From: Enterobacter huaxiensis
GTDB taxonomy: Bacteria; Pseudomonadota; Gammaproteobacteria; Enterobacterales; Enterobacteriaceae
NCBI RefSeq assembly: GCF_003594935.2
Contig: NZ_CP043342.1
Coordinates: forward strand, 3,038,001 to 3,102,000
Reading direction: 5' to 3'
Length of the DNA: 64,000 nt
Positions within the stretch are counted from its first letter, which is position 1. Every line of letters starts with the position of its first letter. Positions 25,473-33,249 of this stretch are shown in pieces. The notes beneath the pieces were generated by a model. It was not told the origin of the DNA and did not search any database. It was given only the letters and a program-made list of their open reading frames with translations. The translations under genes were made by a program, and so were the position numbers.

Positions 25473-26216
25473 TTAAAATGGATTCAGTGCCTGAAACTGT
25501 CCGCTTAACGCTTTTTTCTCCGGGAAGGCCAGATCCCCGTGCTTGCTGGTCGACAGCCCCAGCGCCACCAGCGATTCCACCATCTTCACCGCCGCGCTGA
25601 CGCCGTCGATGACCGGCACGCGCAGCTCGCGGGTCAGCTCCTGCGCCAGCGTCGCCATGCCGCCGCAGCCGAGCACAATGGCGCCGCAGCCGTCCTCTTT
25701 CAGCGCCTGTATACAGCGCGCGCGCACCTTCTCCTGCGCCAGGCCGCTGCCGTCTTCCAGCGCCAGCACCGGCAGATCGATAGCGTGCAGCGCCGCGCAG
25801 CGATCGTGAAAGCCATACTGGTGCAGCAGATGACGGGCAATAATCAGCGTGCGCGGCAGCGTGGTAACCACCGAAAAGCGCGTCGCCACCAGCGTGGCCA
25901 TATGCATGGCGGCTTCCGCAATGCCCACCACCGGCCCCTGCGCCAGCTCGCGCGCCGCCAGCAGACCCGGATCGCCAAAGCAGGCGATGACGTGACCGTC
26001 CACGCCCTGCTCTCTGCCGAGTTTGACCTGTTCGAGAACCCCCACGGCGGCGATGGCCTCGTCAAAGTGGCCCTCGATAGACGGCACGCCCGCGCTCGGG
26101 CAGACCGCGAGGATCTCCGTCCCCGGCGCCGCCACCGCGCGGGCCGCCGCGCCGATGGTTTCCGTCATCGCGAGGCTGGTGTTGGGGTTGATTACTTGTA
26201 TTCGGACAGAGGACAT
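25473..26216 (-). CDS. hpxA: Allantoin racemase (HpxA-like)
   Basis: 247 residues. Asp/Glu/hydantoin racemase family: IQVINPNTSLAMT start, IACFGDPGLLAARE with one catalytic Cys near residue 79, and AIVLGCGGMATLAQEL with the second Cys near 184. Interconverts R- and S-allantoin so both enantiomers can be used by the S-selective route. The ATG shares one base with the hpxS stop (TAATG). Confidence 0.88.
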   Translation of the reverse strand: MSSVRIQVINPNTSLAMTETIGAAARAVAAPGTEILAVCPSAGVPSIEGHFDEAIAAVGVLEQVKLGREQGVDGHVIACFGDPGLLAARELAQGPVVGIAEAAMHMATLVATRFSVVTTLPRTLIIARHLLHQYGFHDRCAALHAIDLPVLALEDGSGLAQEKVRARCIQALKEDGCGAIVLGCGGMATLAQELTRELRVPVIDGVSAAVKMVESLVALGLSTSKHGDLAFPEKKALSGQFQALNPF

Positions 26217-26932
26217 TACGACTCCTTGTGGCCGGCAAACAGCCGGGCAAAATCAGGCAGGCACTCGCCCGCCCGCTCGAAGCAGAGGCTGGCGACGATA
26301 TGTTCAAAATGATGCATGAGGGCATCGCTTAGCGGCTGGATCGCCTTCTGGCGCAGCAGATCCACAAGCTGTTCGTGATCGTTGCAGCGGCAGCCCTGAC
26401 GCCACGGCGCGCCCCAGGTGGCAATCACCAGCGAGGAGCGCTGGCTCAGGCCGGTCACCATCTCCGTCAGCACCTGGTTGCCGGAGATAGCCTGCAGCTG
26501 AATGTGAAAATTGGCGGAGTGGCGAATGGCCGCCGGGCCGTCATACGCCTCGTGCGCCTGCTGCTCCTGGCGAATAATGGCCTCCAGCGCGGCAAGATGC
26601 GGCGGCTGGCAGTGCGCCAGCACGTCCGGCAGGTTGGCAACCTCCAGCAGCGCGCGGGTGCGGAAGATGTGCTGCGCCTCTTCCACCGTCGGGCTGGCGA
26701 CGTGTGCACCACGCTTGGGCGTTAAGGTGACCATTTGCACAGCGGCGAGTCGCTGCAGCACCTTACGGATGCCCGTGCGGCTCACGCCAAACACCTCTGC
26801 CAGCGCCTCTTCCGGCAGTTTGCTCCCCGGCAGCAGCTGATGTTCAACAATTGCGGTCATCAGCGCCTGAAAGATCGATTCATCTTTGTCATGCAGGTCT
26901 GGCGCGGTCTGCAGGGCGTTTATGTTGTTCAT
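26216..26932 (-). CDS. hpxS: GntR/FadR-family regulator (HpxS-like)
   Basis: 238 residues. Winged helix of GntR type (LPGSKLPEEALAEVFGVSRTGIRKVLQRLAAVQMVTLTPKRGAHVASPT) and an all-helical FCD effector domain with metal-ligand-like histidines (ANFHIQLQAIS, LMHHFEHI). First gene of hpxSAB and divergent from the permease gene hpxC. Likely a ligand-responsive repressor of allantoin genes. Palindrome-like GTATAC and TTGCATACAA elements lie 35-64 bp upstream. Confidence 0.87.
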   Translation of the reverse strand: MNNINALQTAPDLHDKDESIFQALMTAIVEHQLLPGSKLPEEALAEVFGVSRTGIRKVLQRLAAVQMVTLTPKRGAHVASPTVEEAQHIFRTRALLEVANLPDVLAHCQPPHLAALEAIIRQEQQAHEAYDGPAAIRHSANFHIQLQAISGNQVLTEMVTGLSQRSSLVIATWGAPWRQGCRCNDHEQLVDLLRQKAIQPLSDALMHHFEHIVASLCFERAGECLPDFARLFAGHKES

Positions 26933-26966
26933 TCACCACTCCGTTTTTACTTTTCGTTATCGAATC

Positions 26967-26996
26967 GTATACATAAAAATAAAATATTGCATACAA
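26967..26996. promoter_or_regulatory. Candidate HpxS operator pair
   Basis: GTATAC (26967-26972) and TTGCATACAA (26987-26996) resemble the TTGTATACAA-type palindromes bound by FCD GntR regulators. They sit between divergent hpxS and hpxC, just upstream of the hpxC sigma-54 element. Confidence 0.45.
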
Positions 26997-27008
26997 GATT
27001 TATTATTT

Positions 27009-27024
27009 TGGCCTGGATCCTGCA
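27009..27024 (+). promoter_or_regulatory. Sigma-54 promoter of hpxC
   Basis: TGGCCTGGATCCTGCA has GG and GC separated by 10 nt. The predicted start is about 40 nt before the hpxC ATG. Confidence 0.6.
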
Positions 27025-27075
27025 ACACCGTCTGTACTCCCACTCAACGGGTTTTCATTAACAGGAGCAGGATTC

Positions 27076-28572
27076 ATGCCAAACAGTCATAACGCGCACC
27101 AGGGTACGGCCGCTGATTCCGGAGCGGTTTATAGCCCACGTCTTTGCAATGAGGATCTGGCGCCGACGCGTGACCAGAACTGGAGCTGGTACAACATCTT
27201 TTCGTTCTGGATGTCGGACGTCCACAGCATGGGAGGCTACGTTGTCGCCGCGAGCTTCTTCACGCTCGGGCTGGCAAGCTGGCAGGTATTACTTTGCCTG
27301 CTGGTGGGGATTTGCATCGTGCAGCTGTGCGCCAACCTGGTGGCAAAGCCGAGCCAGATGGCGGGCGTGCCCTACGCGGTAATCTGCCGTCAGGCGTTTG
27401 GCGTCTTCGGCGCCAATATTCCGGCAATGATCCGCGGGCTGATCGCCTTTGCGTGGTACGGCATTCAGACCTGGCTGGCCGCCAACGCCCTGATGCTGGT
27501 GGCGCTGAAGTTTTGGCCTTCTCTCGCAGGCCTTACCACCGGCGCGTTTCTGGGCCTGTCGCCGCTGGGCTGGATCTGCTTTGCCATCATGTGGGTACTT
27601 CAGGCCATGGTTTTCTGGCACGGCATGAGCGCCATCAAGCGGTTTATTGATATCGCCGGTCCGGCGGTATACGTGGTCATGCTGTCCCTCGCAGGCTGGA
27701 TTGTATACAAGACCGGTTTTGACGGCATTTCCTTTACCCTTGCCAGCAAATCCCTGAGCGCGGGCGAGCAGACCTGGCAGATGATCACCGCGACCGCGCT
27801 GGTGGTCTCCTACTTCTCGGGCCCGCTGCTCAACTTTGGCGACTTCTCCCGCTACGGCAAAAGCATGGGCGAGATCCGCCGCGGCAACCGCTGGGGGCTG
27901 CCGTTCAACTTCCTGCTGTTCTCCATCGTCACCGTGGTGATTGTCTCCGGCACCCAGTCGCTGTTTGGCCGCATGATCACTGACCCGATTGAGACCGTCA
28001 GCCGCGTGGGCAACGATCTGGCCGTGGCGATTGGCCTGCTGACGATGATCACCGCCACCATCGGGATCAACATCGTGGCGAACTTCGTCTCCCCGGCGTT
28101 TGATTTCTCTAACTGCTCGCCGCAGAAGATCAGCTTCCGCACCGGGGGGATGATTGCCGCCGTCGGCTCGATCCTGCTCACCCCGTGGAACCTGTTCAAC
28201 TCGCCGGAGCTTATCCACTACACCCTGGACGTGCTCGGGGCGTTTATCGGCCCGCTGTTCGGCATTCTGATTGCCGACTTCTACCTGATTAAGCGCGGCA
28301 AGGTGTCGGTCGACGATCTGTTCGACGACACGCCAAAAGGCAAATACTGGTACCGCAACGGCTTTAATCCCAAAGCCATTGGCGCGCTGATCCCGTCCGT
28401 GGCCGTGGGCCTGGTGATTAGCTTTATCCCGGCCCTGCACGAGGTGGCGAACTTCAGCTGGTTCATCGGCGTCTTCCTCGGCGGCGTGACCTACCGCTGG
28501 CTGGCGCGGGAAGAGCGCGAGACGGCGGGCGCAGCGTCGTTCAGCCCACGCGTGGCAGCGCAAAAAGAGTAA
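27076..28572 (+). CDS. hpxC: NCS1-family allantoin permease (HpxC/PucI-like)
   Basis: 498 residues from ATG 27076 (AACAGGAGCAGG). About 12 membrane spans. NCS1 landmarks: SPRLCNEDLAPTRDQNWSWYNIFSFWMSDVHS at the N-terminus, AWYGIQTWLAA in the third helix region, and FVSPAFDFSNCSP. A proton- or sodium-coupled importer at the inner membrane; allantoin is the likely substrate because it faces hpxSAB, though hydantoin or purine transport is possible for the family. A perfect TTGTATACAA palindrome lies inside the gene at 27701. Confidence 0.87.
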   Translation: MPNSHNAHQGTAADSGAVYSPRLCNEDLAPTRDQNWSWYNIFSFWMSDVHSMGGYVVAASFFTLGLASWQVLLCLLVGICIVQLCANLVAKPSQMAGVPYAVICRQAFGVFGANIPAMIRGLIAFAWYGIQTWLAANALMLVALKFWPSLAGLTTGAFLGLSPLGWICFAIMWVLQAMVFWHGMSAIKRFIDIAGPAVYVVMLSLAGWIVYKTGFDGISFTLASKSLSAGEQTWQMITATALVVSYFSGPLLNFGDFSRYGKSMGEIRRGNRWGLPFNFLLFSIVTVVIVSGTQSLFGRMITDPIETVSRVGNDLAVAIGLLTMITATIGINIVANFVSPAFDFSNCSPQKISFRTGGMIAAVGSILLTPWNLFNSPELIHYTLDVLGAFIGPLFGILIADFYLIKRGKVSVDDLFDDTPKGKYWYRNGFNPKAIGALIPSVAVGLVISFIPALHEVANFSWFIGVFLGGVTYRWLAREERETAGAASFSPRVAAQKE

Positions 28573-28584
28573 CCCCCTCCTTCC

Positions 28585-28605
28585 GGCCGCAGCGTATCTG
28601 CGGCC
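28585..28605. terminator. GC-rich hairpin after hpxC
   Basis: GGCCGCAG at 28585-28592 pairs with CTGCGGCC at 28598-28605 around a 5-nt loop. There is only a weak T-run, so termination may be partial. It lies immediately before the guaD promoter. Confidence 0.5.
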
Positions 28606-28614
28606 CGTTCATTC

Positions 28615-28630
28615 TGGCACCGTTCTTGCT
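28615..28630 (+). promoter_or_regulatory. Sigma-54 promoter of guaD
   Basis: TGGCACCGTTCTTGCT matches the -24/-12 consensus closely, with GG-N10-GC spacing. The predicted start is about 30 nt before the guaD ATG. Confidence 0.8.
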
Positions 28631-28672
28631 GCGCCTTATCACACCCGCTATGTAAACACTAAGGCAGGAACC

Positions 28673-29992
28673 ATGATGGATTACCAGACAGCGATCCGCG
28701 GTGCATTTTTTGATATTGCCCAGGTCTGCGACAGCGCTGACGCGATTGCCCAACACGCGCGCTACCTTGAGGACGGGCTGCTGTTTATACAGAGCGGGAA
28801 AATTCTGGCGCACATGGCGTGGCAGGAGGGCGAGCGGTATCTTGACCCTCATAAAGGCTACACCGACCTGCGCGGCAGGCTGCTGCTGCCCGGTTTTGTC
28901 GACGCCCACGTCCATTATCCGCAAACGGAGATGATCGGCGCCTTTGGCGAGCAGCTGCTGGAGTGGCTGACCACCTATACCTTCCCGGTGGAGAGCCAGT
29001 TTGCCGATGAAGCCTACGCGAAAGAGATCGCCGAATTTTTCATTCAGCAGCTGGTGAGCAACGGTACCACCACCGCGCTGGTGTTTTGCACGCTGCATCC
29101 GGAATCGGTCGAGGCGCTGTTTACCGAGGCCCTGCGCCTCAACATGCGCCTTATCGCCGGTAAGGTAATGATGGACAGACACGCGCCGGACTACCTGAGC
29201 GAAGACGCAAGGCAGAGCTACCGGCAGACGCGGGCGCTGATCCAGCGCTGGCATCACCGGGGACGCCTGGGCTATGCCATTACCCCGCGCTTTGCCCCGA
29301 CGTCATCTCCCGAGCTGCTCGCCGCGGTCAGCCTGCTCAGAGAGGAGTTCCCGGATACCTGGCTGCAGACCCACCTGAGCGAAAACCCCAACGAAGTGGC
29401 CTGGGTGAGCGACCTCTGGCCGGAGCACGAGCGCTATCTGGACGTGTATCACCACTACGGCCTGACCGGCGAGCGCAGCGTGTTTGCCCACACGATTCAT
29501 CTTCACCACAGCGAGTGGCAGTGCCTGCATGACACCGGTTCGGCGGTGGCGTTTTGCCCCACCTCTAACCTGTTCCTCGGCAGCGGGCTGTTTCGCCTGC
29601 CCGCCTGCTGGCAGCACAAGGTGCGGATGGGCATCGGCACCGACGTTGGCGCGGGCACCACCTTCAGCATGCTGCGCACCCTGGGGGAAGCCTACAAGGT
29701 CGGCCAGCTCCAGAGCTACCGCCTGCGCGCCAGCGAGGCCTTTTACCACGCCACGCTGGGCGGCGCGCACGCCCTCAGGCTGGACGATAAGATTGGCAGC
29801 TTCGCGCCCGGCAAAGAGGCGGATTTCGTGGTTATCGACCCTGACGTAACGCCGCTGCAGCGCCTGCGCAACCGCCGCTGCAAGGATATCTACGAGCAGC
29901 TTTTTGTGCTGATGACTCTGGGCGACGAGCGCAACATCAGCGAGACCTGGGTCAACGGCGAGCGGGTATGGTCAACTGCCCCGGTAGGTTGA
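28673..29992 (+). CDS. guaD: Guanine deaminase
   Basis: 439 residues. Zinc amidohydrolase family: metal ligands in FVDAHVHYPQ (HxH), the downstream THLSENPNEV and HTIHLHHSEW histidines, and the metal Asp in MGIGTDVGAGTTFSML. It converts guanine to xanthine and ammonia. GuaD-specific sequence around FGEQLLEWLTTYTFPVE is conserved. It ends with a 21-bp overlap with the 3' end of hpxT on the other strand. Guanine entry here complements HpxDE, which brings in hypoxanthine, so both purine bases converge on xanthine/urate. Confidence 0.93.
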   Translation: MMDYQTAIRGAFFDIAQVCDSADAIAQHARYLEDGLLFIQSGKILAHMAWQEGERYLDPHKGYTDLRGRLLLPGFVDAHVHYPQTEMIGAFGEQLLEWLTTYTFPVESQFADEAYAKEIAEFFIQQLVSNGTTTALVFCTLHPESVEALFTEALRLNMRLIAGKVMMDRHAPDYLSEDARQSYRQTRALIQRWHHRGRLGYAITPRFAPTSSPELLAAVSLLREEFPDTWLQTHLSENPNEVAWVSDLWPEHERYLDVYHHYGLTGERSVFAHTIHLHHSEWQCLHDTGSAVAFCPTSNLFLGSGLFRLPACWQHKVRMGIGTDVGAGTTFSMLRTLGEAYKVGQLQSYRLRASEAFYHATLGGAHALRLDDKIGSFAPGKEADFVVIDPDVTPLQRLRNRRCKDIYEQLFVLMTLGDERNISETWVNGERVWSTAPVG

Positions 29993-30295
29993 CCATCCGC
30001 CGGGCGCAATCACAAACGGCAGGTGGAAATGCTCGCCTCCCGTTTCTCCCGTCACAAAATCAATTTGCGCGCAGGGGTAGAGCGTGTCGCGTCCGGTTTC
30101 GCTAAACCACGCGCCGATCTCCGCCACCAGCCGATAGCGGCCTTTTGGCAGAAAAGGGACAAATTCGGTGATGCGACCATTTACGTTGGTCACGCCCGTC
30201 GCCATGATTTCGCCCTCCCGTTCGAGATGAACCCTCACGCCCGCTGCGGGTTTGCCCGTCGAGATATCCAGAATATGGGTGCTGAGTGTGCTCAT
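29972..30295 (-). CDS. hpxT: 5-hydroxyisourate hydrolase (HpxT, transthyretin-like)
   Basis: 107 residues, usual length. Transthyretin-related family: His7 in LSTHILDISTGKPA, Arg41, His91 in HFHLPFV, and the diagnostic C-terminal tetrapeptide YRGS. It hydrolyses 5-hydroxyisourate, the HpxO product, to OHCU. No signal peptide, so cytoplasmic. The ATG overlaps the hpxQ stop by 4 bp. Confidence 0.93.
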   Translation of the reverse strand: MSTLSTHILDISTGKPAAGVRVHLEREGEIMATGVTNVNGRITEFVPFLPKGRYRLVAEIGAWFSETGRDTLYPCAQIDFVTGETGGEHFHLPFVIAPGGWSTYRGS

Positions 30296-30792
30296 TCGCT
30301 AATGACTCCTTCCAGCCGTAGCAGCGTAATTTCCCGCAGCTGTTCCAGCGCGGCACGGATTTCCTGCACGTCGCTGTTCTCCAGCCGCGCGTGCAGCACC
30401 TGTAAAATGTCCTCGCCGCTGCGGCCCTTCGCGCGGATCAGAAAGACGCGTCCGAAGCGGGCCTCGTAGCGGGCATTGCCCTCGCGCAGCGCCTGCGCAA
30501 GGTCTGCATTGCCTTCATCTACCGCGCACTGCTCCTGACGCGACAGCGCCGCCTCCGCCTGCGGGCCCGCGGGCTTTTCCCCGATGCGCGGATGGGCGCT
30601 CAATGCTTGCGCTAATGCCGCGTCGTCCCAGGCTAGCGTCAACGCATTTGCCGTGCTGAACAATTCGTCCCGGCTGGCGTACGGCCGCCCGCGAGCCAGC
30701 GCCTCGGCCCAGCCGGGGATCGCCACGCAGGGGTGAATCAGCGCTAGCGCCTTTTCGTGGGGAAGATGATTGAACTCGTGCAGTGCGCTCAT
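30292..30792 (-). CDS. hpxQ: OHCU decarboxylase (HpxQ-like)
   Basis: 166 residues from ATG 30792 with AAGGAG upstream; a longer frame to 30882 has no ribosome site and would include the promoter. All-helical UraD family: FNHLPHEKALALIHPCVAIPGWAEALARGRP, the conserved AHPRIGEK with catalytic His, and YEARFGRVFLIRAKGRSGEDIL. It decarboxylates OHCU to S-allantoin. First gene of hpxQT, divergent from hpxO. In Klebsiella a permease gene hpxP precedes hpxQT; it is absent here. Confidence 0.92.
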   Translation of the reverse strand: MSALHEFNHLPHEKALALIHPCVAIPGWAEALARGRPYASRDELFSTANALTLAWDDAALAQALSAHPRIGEKPAGPQAEAALSRQEQCAVDEGNADLAQALREGNARYEARFGRVFLIRAKGRSGEDILQVLHARLENSDVQEIRAALEQLREITLLRLEGVISE

Positions 30793-30824
30793 AGCGTCTC
30801 CTTTATTATCTTCATCCGGGTTCT

Positions 30825-30840
30825 TGCACAAACCACGCCA
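30825..30840 (-). promoter_or_regulatory. Sigma-54 promoter of hpxQT
   Basis: The minus strand reads TGGCGTGGTTTGTGCA, with GG-N10-GC spacing. The predicted start is about 22 nt before the hpxQ ATG. The match is weaker in the middle than those of hpxF or guaD. Confidence 0.55.
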
Positions 30841-30925
30841 CTCTGAGCGCAGGCGTGAAACAGTCGATTCCATATAGCTCAACTGGAAATTTTTGATTCA
30901 AAAAAAGGCACGCTCACCGCGCTTG

Positions 30926-30942
30926 CGCACCTTAGCAGTGCA
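30926..30942. promoter_or_regulatory. NtrC-like binding site
   Basis: CGCACC-TTAGC-AGTGCA differs at two positions from TGCACC-N5-GGTGCA. It lies between the divergent hpxQ and hpxO sigma-54 elements, about 40 bp upstream of the hpxO -24 element and about 85 bp from the hpxQ one. Confidence 0.5.
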
Positions 30943-30982
30943 AAGTCACCCCTCACAACGCCGTTTTCGCCACTCTGCAGCC

Positions 30983-30998
30983 TGGTACGCAAATTGCT
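30983..30998 (+). promoter_or_regulatory. Sigma-54 promoter of hpxODE
   Basis: TGGTACGCAAATTGCT has GG at 30984 and GC at 30996, 10 nt apart. The predicted start is about 23 nt before the hpxO ATG. Confidence 0.75.
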
Positions 30999-31031
30999 GA
31001 ATGCCTTTACACCCTGCAAAAGGAGAGAAGC

Positions 31032-32186
31032 ATGAGAGCAATCGTCATTGGCGCGGGTATTGGCGGCCTGAGCGCCGCCGTCGCGCTGAAGAAAGCGGGT
31101 ATCGACTGTACCGTATTTGAAGCCGTAAAGGAGATCAGGCCCGTCGGGGCGGCCATCTCCATCTGGCCTAACGGCGTAAAGTGCATGCAGCACCTCGGCA
31201 TGGGCGACATCATCGAGACCTACGGTGGGCCGATGCGTTTTATGGCCTACAAGGATTGCCGGCGCGGCGAAACCCTGACCCGCTTTAGCCTTGCCCCGCT
31301 GGTTGAACGTACCGGAGGGCGTCCCTGCCCCGTCTCGCGCGCTGAACTCCAGCGCGAAATGCTGGACTTCTGGGGTCGCGACAGGGTGCAGTTCGGCAAG
31401 CGCGTCGAACGCGTAAGTGAAGACGACGCGGGCGTGAGCGTGACCTTCACCGACGGCACCACGGCAGCCGGCGATTTTCTGATTGCCGCCGACGGTAGCC
31501 ACTCTGCGGTTCGCCCGTACGTGCTGGGCTATACGCCGGAGCGCCGCTACGCCGGGTACGTGAACTGGAACGGGCTGGTGAAGATTGACGAAGAGATTGC
31601 CCCGGCGCACCAGTGGACCACCTTCGTTGGCGAAGGCAAACGCGTGTCGCTGATGCCCGTCTCCGGCGGCCGTTTCTATTTCTTTTTTGACGTGCCGCTG
31701 CCCGCGGGCCTGGCGGAGGATCGCACTACCCTGCGCGCCGATCTCACGGGCTACTTCCGCGGCTGGGCGCCGCCGGTGCAGAAGCTTATCGCAGCGCTGG
31801 ATCCTGAGACCACCAACCGCATTGAGATCCACGACATCGAGCCGTTCGACAGCCTGGTGCGCGGCAGCGTCGCGCTGCTCGGTGATGCTGCGCACAGCAC
31901 CACGCCGGATATCGGCCAGGGCGGCTGTGCGGCGATGGAAGACGCCGTGGTGCTGGGAGAGTGCCTGCGTGAAAACCACAGCATTACGCTGGCGCTGCGG
32001 CAGTACGAAGCGCTGCGCTGCGACCGGGTGCGCGACCTGGTGCTGAAGGCGCGTAAACGCTGCGACGTCACCCACGGGAAAGACATGGCGTTGACGCAGG
32101 CCTGGTATCAGGAGCTCAAAGAGGAGACCGGCGAGCGCATCATCAACGGTCTGTGCGAGACCATTCAGGGCGGCCCGTTAGGCTGA
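31032..32186 (+). CDS. hpxO: FAD-dependent urate hydroxylase (HpxO)
   Basis: 384 residues, the same length as Klebsiella HpxO. Class A flavin monooxygenase: Rossmann GAGIGGLSAAVALKKAG at the N-terminus with Glu30 for ribose binding, a DG motif (LIAADGSHSAVR) and GDAAHSTTPDIGQGGC for FAD. Hydroxylates urate to 5-hydroxyisourate using NADH and O2. It is followed 17 bp later by hpxD, an arrangement with the oxygenase genes in one unit. AAGGAGAGAAGC precedes the ATG. Confidence 0.92.
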   Translation: MRAIVIGAGIGGLSAAVALKKAGIDCTVFEAVKEIRPVGAAISIWPNGVKCMQHLGMGDIIETYGGPMRFMAYKDCRRGETLTRFSLAPLVERTGGRPCPVSRAELQREMLDFWGRDRVQFGKRVERVSEDDAGVSVTFTDGTTAAGDFLIAADGSHSAVRPYVLGYTPERRYAGYVNWNGLVKIDEEIAPAHQWTTFVGEGKRVSLMPVSGGRFYFFFDVPLPAGLAEDRTTLRADLTGYFRGWAPPVQKLIAALDPETTNRIEIHDIEPFDSLVRGSVALLGDAAHSTTPDIGQGGCAAMEDAVVLGECLRENHSITLALRQYEALRCDRVRDLVLKARKRCDVTHGKDMALTQAWYQELKEETGERIINGLCETIQGGPLG

Positions 32187-32203
32187 ACGCAAGAGGGACA
32201 ACG

Positions 32204-33238
32204 ATGAAAAGAGAACCGACTCCACCCGCCCACTGCACGTTTGAGCCAGAGGACTGGCTGCGCCTGGCGAAATGCTGGCATCCGGTCGCGCGGGCCTGCG
32301 ACATCGGCCCGGCGCCGGTCAAAGCGACCCTGCTGGATGAACAGCTGGTGATTTACCGGATCCACGACCAGGTCGTGGTTGCCCGTGACGTCTGCCCGCA
32401 CCGCGGCGTGCCGCTGACGCTCGGCTTTCACGACGAGCACGGCATTATCTGCCCCTATCATGGCTTACGCTTTGGGGAGGACGGGCGCTGCAACCGTATT
32501 CCGTCCAGCCCCGACCAGCCCGTTCCGGCGAAGCTGAACCTGATTAACTATGCCGTGGAGGAGCGCTTCGGCCTGATCTGGACCTGCCTGGCCTTTGACC
32601 CGGACAATCCTGCGCCGCTGCCCACCATGCCGCACTGGGATGACGCAGGCTTTCAGCAGATCAACTGCCCGGCGTTTGAGGTGAATGGCTTCGCCGGGCG
32701 ACAGGTGGAGGGGTTTCTGGACGTGGCGCACTTTGCGTGGATCCATACCGATACCTTTGCCGATCCCAATAATCAGCTTGTGCCCGCCTATCAGCCGCAG
32801 GAGACGCCGTTCGGCTTCGTGGCGGATTACTGGAGCTCCGTGAGCAACTATCCCGCCGGTTCACCCGTGCAGGTGCCAGAAGGGTTCCAGTGGCTGCGCC
32901 ATTTTGAAATGCATCTGCCGTTTACCGCCACTCTGACGATTCATTTTCCGGGAGAGTCGAGACTGGTGATCATGAACGCCGCGTCGCCCGTGTCATCGCG
33001 CGTGACCCGCATGTTCGCCCCTATTGCGCGCAACCTTGACCTGCATATTCCGGTGGAAGACGTGCATGCCTTTAACCTGCGCATCTTCGAAGAAGATCGC
33101 CTGATGGTGGAAACCCAGCGCCCGGAAAGCCTGCCGCTGGACCTGACGCTGGAAGCCCATATTCCCGCTGACAAAAGCTCAATTGCCTACCGTCGGGGAC
33201 TGAAAAAAATGGGCTTTGGCGAATTTTTCCTCGTATGA
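32204..33238 (+). CDS. hpxD: Rieske oxygenase for hypoxanthine oxidation (HpxD)
   Basis: 344 residues from ATG 32204 (AAGAGGGACAACG). Rieske [2Fe-2S] site C64-P-H66 ... C83-P-Y-H86. The mononuclear-iron catalytic domain includes EGFLDVAHFAWIHTDTF, with the conserved Asp and the two His ligands. In Klebsiella HpxD with HpxE oxidises hypoxanthine to xanthine, and may contribute further; this replaces a molybdenum xanthine dehydrogenase, of which there is none in the window. The HpxE reductase follows directly. Confidence 0.9.
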   Translation: MKREPTPPAHCTFEPEDWLRLAKCWHPVARACDIGPAPVKATLLDEQLVIYRIHDQVVVARDVCPHRGVPLTLGFHDEHGIICPYHGLRFGEDGRCNRIPSSPDQPVPAKLNLINYAVEERFGLIWTCLAFDPDNPAPLPTMPHWDDAGFQQINCPAFEVNGFAGRQVEGFLDVAHFAWIHTDTFADPNNQLVPAYQPQETPFGFVADYWSSVSNYPAGSPVQVPEGFQWLRHFEMHLPFTATLTIHFPGESRLVIMNAASPVSSRVTRMFAPIARNLDLHIPVEDVHAFNLRIFEEDRLMVETQRPESLPLDLTLEAHIPADKSSIAYRRGLKKMGFGEFFLV

Positions 33239-33249
33239 CGGAGGCCGAT

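Noticed and set aside
27289..28563. 424-codon minus-strand open frame inside hpxC
   Set aside because: Antisense to a 12-span permease; composition is that of a reverse-frame artefact.
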